From Thauera sp. K11 (lineage in GTDB: Bacteria > Pseudomonadota > Gammaproteobacteria > Burkholderiales > Rhodocyclaceae), in assembly GCF_002354895.1 (NCBI RefSeq), contig NZ_CP023439.1, positions 930,001-994,000 on the forward strand: a stretch of DNA of 64,000 bases. Reading direction: 5' to 3'. Positions 13,101 through 19,100 of this stretch are shown here, piece after piece; positions within the stretch are counted from its first letter, which is position 1, and each line of letters opens with the position of its first letter. The position numbers and the translations under genes were made by a program. The notes under the pieces were generated by a model. That model was not told where the DNA came from. It did no database searches and saw only the letters and a list, made by a program, of their open reading frames with translations.

Positions 13101-16100
13101 GGTGACGCCGCTGGCCGAGCACGCGCTCGCGCACGGCCAGGCCAACGACGGGGTGCGCAGCCTGCTGATCGGCGGCGACCGGCTGCGGCGCTGGCCGTCG
13201 GGCCTGCCGTCGGGGCAGGCGCTGGTGAACAACTACGGCCCGACCGAGAACACGGTGGTGGCCAGCTCGGGGACGCTGAGCGCGGACGGCGTGCTGCACA
13301 TCGGCCGCCCGATCGGCAACACGCGGATCTACATCCTGGACGGCCACGGCCAGCCGGTACCGATCGGGGTGGCGGGGGAGCTGTACATCGGCGGCGACGG
13401 CGTGGCGCGCGGCTACCTGAACCAGCCCGAGCTGACGGCCGAGCGCTTCGTGGCGGACCCGTTCGCCGCGGCCACGGCCGGGAACCCGGCCCCGCGCATG
13501 TACCGGACGGGCGACCTGGGCCGGTGGCTGGCGGACGGGACGATCGAGTACCTGGGCCGCAACGACTTCCAGGTGAAGGTGCGGGGCTTCCGCATCGAAC
13601 TGGGCGAGATCGAAGCGCACCTGGCGCAGGCCGCGGACGTCAGCGACGTGGTGGTGATCGCCCGTGCGGATGGCGACACCGACACCCAGCACCTGGTGGC
13701 GTACTACGTGGGCGAAGCCGCGGCCGACGCGCTGCGCACGCACGCGGGCGACGGGCTGCCGTCGTACATGGTGCCGTCGGCCTTCGTGCGCCTGGCGCGC
13801 CTGCCGCTGACCCCGAATGGCAAGCTGGACCGGGCGGCGCTGCCGGCCCCCGAAGGCGACGCCTTCGTGCGCCGCGGCTATGAAGCGCCGCAGGGCGAGG
13901 TCGAACAGACGCTGGCGCGGCTGTGGAGCGAACTGCTCGGGGTGGCGCAGGTCGGCCGCCACGACAACTTCTTCGAACTGGGCGGGCATTCGCTGCTGGC
14001 GGTGCAACTGGTGTCGCGGCTGCGCAGCGAAGTCGCACTGGAGCTGAGCCTGTCCGAACTGTTCGACACGGCGAGCCTGTCCGAACTGGCGGCGCGGATC
14101 GAGGCGCGGCGCGCGGCGGGCGAAGCCGGGGCGGTGCTCGAGGCGATCGGGCGGGCCGACCGCGCCGCGCCGCTGCCGCTGTCGCTGGCGCAGCAGCGGC
14201 TGTGGTTCCTGGGCCGCCTGGGCGGGGCGAGCGAGGCGTACCACATCGCCGGCGCGGTCGCGCTCGAAGGCGAACTGGACGCCGCGGCGCTCGCGCAGGC
14301 GCTGTGGCGGGTGCAGGCGCGCCACGAAGCGCTGCGCACGCGCTTCGGGGTGGACGGACAGGGCCAGCCGGTACAGGTGATCGACGGGCCCGACAGTGCG
14401 CTGGCATGGCACACGGAAGACCTGTCGGGGCTGGCGGGCGAAGCGCAGGACGCGGCGCTGCAGGCGAGCCTGGGGTCGGAAGCGTCGGCGCCGTTCGACC
14501 TGGAACGCGGCCCGCTGCTGCGGGCGCGGCTGATGCGCCTGGGCGAAGGGCATCACGTGCTGTCGCTGTGCATGCACCACATCATCTCGGACGGCTGGTC
14601 GATCGGGGTGCTGCTCGACGAGTTGAGCACGCAGTACGGCGCCTGCGTGGCGGGCGAAGACGACCCGCTGCCGGCGCTGGCGGTGCAGTACGCGGACTAC
14701 GCGGCGTGGCAGCGGCAGTGGCTGAGCGGGGGCGCGCTGGCGGCGCAGCAGGCGTACTGGCAGGCGACGCTGGCGGCGCGTCCGCGGCTGCTGAGCCTGC
14801 CGCTGGACCACGCGCGTCCGGCGCAGCAGGACTACCGGGGCGACACGGTGCCGGTGTGGCTGCCGGAGGCGCTGACGCAGCGGCTGCAGGCGCTGGCGCA
14901 GCGCGAAGGGGTGACGCTGTACATGGTGCTGCTGGCCAGCTGGGGCGTGCTGCTGGGCCGGCTGGCGGGGCAGGACGAAGTGGTGATCGGCACGCCGGTG
15001 GCCGGTCGCACGCGCCAGGAAGTGGAAGGGCTGATCGGGTTCTTCGTGAACACGCTGGCGCTGCCGGTGGACCTGCGCGCGGCGGGCGCGGGCGAAGGAC
15101 AGGACGAAGGAGCGGGCGAAGGACCGGACACGCGCGACCTGCTGGCGCGGGTGAAGGCGCAGGTGCTGGGGGCGCAGGCGCACCAGGCGCTGCCGTTCGA
15201 ACAGGTGGTGGACCTGGTGCAGCCGCCGCGCAGCCTGTCGACCACGCCGCTGTTCCAGGCGGTGCTGGCGTGGCAGAACACGCCGGAAGGAGAACTGAGC
15301 CTGCCGGGTCTGACGCTGCGCCCGCTGGCAAGCCCGCAGGCGACGGCGCAGTTCGACCTGACGCTGAACCTGATGCCGCTGGAAGGGGGCGTGGGCGGGG
15401 GTCTGAACTACGCGACGGCGCTGTGGTCGCGGGCGACGATGGAACGGATGGTGGGCGGCTGGCAGGTGCTGCTCGAAGCGATGCTGTCGCAGCCGGAGGT
15501 GGCGGTGAGCCGGCTGGCGATCCTGCCCGAGGCCGAGCGCGCGCAGGTGGTGGACGGCTGGAACGCCACGCACCGGCCGTACGCCCTGGAACAGGGCACG
15601 GCACGACTCATCGAAGCGCAGGCCGCGCGCACGCCGCAGGCGGTCGCGCTGCAGCAGGACGAAACGTCGCTGACGTACGCCGAACTGGACGCCCGCGCGA
15701 ACCGCCTGGCACACCACCTGCGCACGCTGGGCGTGGGACCGGACGTGCGGGTGGCGGTATGCCTGGGGCGCAGCGTGGAACTGGTGGTGGCGGAACTGGC
15801 GGTGCTCAAGGCCGGCGGCGCCTACGTACCGCTGGACCCGGCCTACCCGGGCGAGCGGCTGGCCTACATGCTCGAAGACTGCGAACCGGGCGTGATCCTG
15901 ACCGACGGGGGGCTGGAGGCGGAGCTGCAGACGCTGATCGCGATCGCCGCGGCACGCCACGAACCGGCGCTGCCGGTGCTGGACCTGCGCCAGGACGGCG
16001 CCTGGCGCGCCCTGCCCGAGGGCGCGGTGACGGTCGCCGGGCTGAGGCCGCATCACCTGGCCTACGTGATCTACACCTCGGGTTCGACGGGCCGCCCCAA

Positions 16101-19100
16101 GGGGGTGATGATCGAACAGCGCAGCCTGAACAACCTGATCGGCTGGCACATCGAGCGCTTCGGACTGGAGGCGGGCAGCCGCAGCAGCTGCACGGCGGGG
16201 GTGGCGTTCGACGCCTGCGCGTGGGAGACCTGGCCGGTGCTGGCCGCGGGCGGCACGCTGCTGCTGGCGCCGGCGGCGAGCGAAGGGGACCCGCAGGCGC
16301 TGCTGGCATGGTGGCAGTCGCAGGCGCTGGACGTGAGCTTCCTGGTGACGCCGCTGGCCGAGCACGCGCTCGCGCACGGCCAGTCCAACGGCGGGGTGCG
16401 CAGCCTGCTGATCGGCGGCGACCGGCTGCGGCGCTGGCCGTCGGGCCTGCCGTCGGGGCAGGCGCTGGTGAACAACTACGGCCCGACCGAGAACACGGTG
16501 GTGGCCAGCTCGGGGACACTGAGCGCGGACGGCGTGCTGCACATCGGCCGCCCGATCGGCAACACGCGGATCTACATCCTGGACGGCCACGGCCAGCCGG
16601 TACCGATCGGGGTGGCGGGCGAGCTGTACATCGGCGGCGACGGCGTGGCACGCGGCTACCTGAACCAGCCGGAGCTGACGGCCGAGCGCTTCGTCGCGGA
16701 CCCGTTCGCCACGGCCACGGCCGGGAACCCGGCCCCGCGCATGTACAAGACGGGCGACCTGGGCCGGTGGCTGTCGGACGGGACGATCGAATACCTGGGC
16801 CGCAACGACTTCCAGGTGAAGGTGCGGGGCTTCCGCATCGAGCTGGGCGAGATCGAGGCGCACCTGGCGCAGGCCGCGGACGTCAGCGACGTGGTGGTGA
16901 TCGCCCGTGCGGACGGCGCCGACGACACCCAGCACCTGGTGGCGTACTACGTGGGCGAGGCCGCAGCCGAGGCGCTGCGCGCGCACGCGGGCGACGGGCT
17001 GCCGTCGTACATGGTGCCGTCGGCCTTCGTGCGGCTGGCGCGCCTGCCGCTGACCCCCAACGGCAAACTGGACCGGGCGGCGCTGCCGGCCCCCGAAGGC
17101 GACGCCTTCGTGCGCCGCGGCTATGAAGCGCCGCAGGGCGAGGTCGAACAGACCCTGGCGCGGCTGTGGAGCGAACTGCTGGGGGTGGCGCAGGTCGGCC
17201 GCCATGACAACTTCTTCGAACTGGGCGGGCATTCGCTGCTGGCGGTGAGCCTGATCGAGCGCATGCGCCAGGCCGGGCTGCAGGCCGACGTACGCGCGCT
17301 CTTCACCAGCACGAGCCTGGCCGAACTGGCCGCGAGCGTGGGCGCGGGGCCGGCGCGGATCGAGGTGCCGCCGAACGGCATCCCGGCCGACGGCAGCGCC
17401 GAACGCATCACGCCGGAGATGGTGACGCTGGCGGCGCTGACGCAGGACGAACTGGACCGGCTGGTGGCGCAGGTGCCCGGGGGCGTGCGGAACGTCCAGG
17501 ACATCTACCCGCTGGCGCCGCTGCAGGAAGGCATCCTGTTCCACCACCTGATGGCCGAGGACGGCGACCCGTACCTGCTGCCCAGCGTGTATGGCTTCAA
17601 GCAGCGCGAAGCGGTGTCGCGCTTCGTGGACACGGTGCAGCAGGTGATCGGGCGGCACGACATCCTGCGCACGGCGGTGTACTGGGAAGGGCTGTCGCAG
17701 CCGGTGCAGGTGGTGCAACGCGAAGCGCGGCTCGAGCTGGTCGAACTGGACGCGGGCGACTTCGGCACGGCAGACCTGGCCGCGGCGCTGGAAGCGCGCT
17801 TCGACCCGCAGCACACGCGGCTGGACCTGGGCCGCGCGCCGCTGCTGCGCGCGCACCTGGTGGAGGACGCGCGGAACGGGCGCTGGCTGCTGCACATCCT
17901 GGCGCACCACCTGGCGATCGACCACACGACGCTGGAGCTGCTGGTCGAGGAAGCCGAGCTGATCGAACAGGGCCGCGAAGCGGAACTGCCGGCACCAGTG
18001 CCGTTCCGCCACTTCGTGGCGCAGGCGCGGCTGGGGGTGAGCCAGGAAGAGCACGAAGCCTTCTTCACCCAGATGCTGGGCGACATCGACGAACCGACGG
18101 CGCCGTTCGGGCTGACGGAAGCCCTGGGCGGGCTGGACGAACACCATGTGCTGCTGCCGCGCACGCTGGCGCAGTCGGTGCGGGCGCAGGCGCGCCGGCT
18201 GGGGGTGAGCGCGGCGAGCCTGATGCACCTGGCGTGGTCGCTGGTGCTGGCGCGCACGACGGGTCGCGAGGACGTGGTGTTCGGGACGGTGCTGTTCGGG
18301 CGCATGCAGGGCGGCGAAGGCGCGGACCGGGTGATGGGGATGTTCATCAACACGCTGCCGGTGCGCCTCGGTATAGGCGACGCGGGCGTGGAAGCGGCGC
18401 TGCGGCAGACGCACGAACGGCTGGCGCAACTGCTGCGGCACGAGCATGCGCCGCTGGCGCTGGCGCAGCGCTGCAGCGCGGTGCAGACGCCGGCGCCGCT
18501 GTTCACCTCGCTGCTCAACTACCGGCACAGCGCGGTGGCGGTGGGCGACGCGGCGGCGGACGGCGTGCCGGCCGAGGGCGGGAACGACGTCGAATCGCTG
18601 GGAGCGAGCGAGCGCACGACCTATGCGCTGACGCTGACGGTCGATGACCTGGGCGAAGACTTCGTGCTCGGCGCGCAGGTGATGGAGGCGCCGCTGGCCG
18701 CGCGGGTGTGCGGCTTCATGCAGCGCGCGCTGGAGGTCGTGGCGGCGGCGCTGGAGCGCGACCCGCAGCAGGCGCTGCGTGCGCTGGACGTGCTGCCGGC
18801 GTCCGAGCGGACGCAGGTGCTGGAGGGCTGGAACGCGACGGCGCGGGACTATCCGCCGGGCCGCTGCCTGCACGAACTGATCGAGGCGCAGGTCGATCGC
18901 ACGCCGCAGGCGGTCGCGGTGAGGCAGGACGGGGCGTTGCTGACGTACGCCGAACTGAACGCCCGCGCGAACCGCCTGGCGCACCACCTGCGCACGCTGG
19001 GGGTGGGGCCGGATGCGCGGGTGGCGGTGTGCCTGGGGCGCAGCGTGGAGCTGGTGGTGGCGCTGGTGGCGGTGCTCAAGGCGGGCGGGGCGTACGTGCC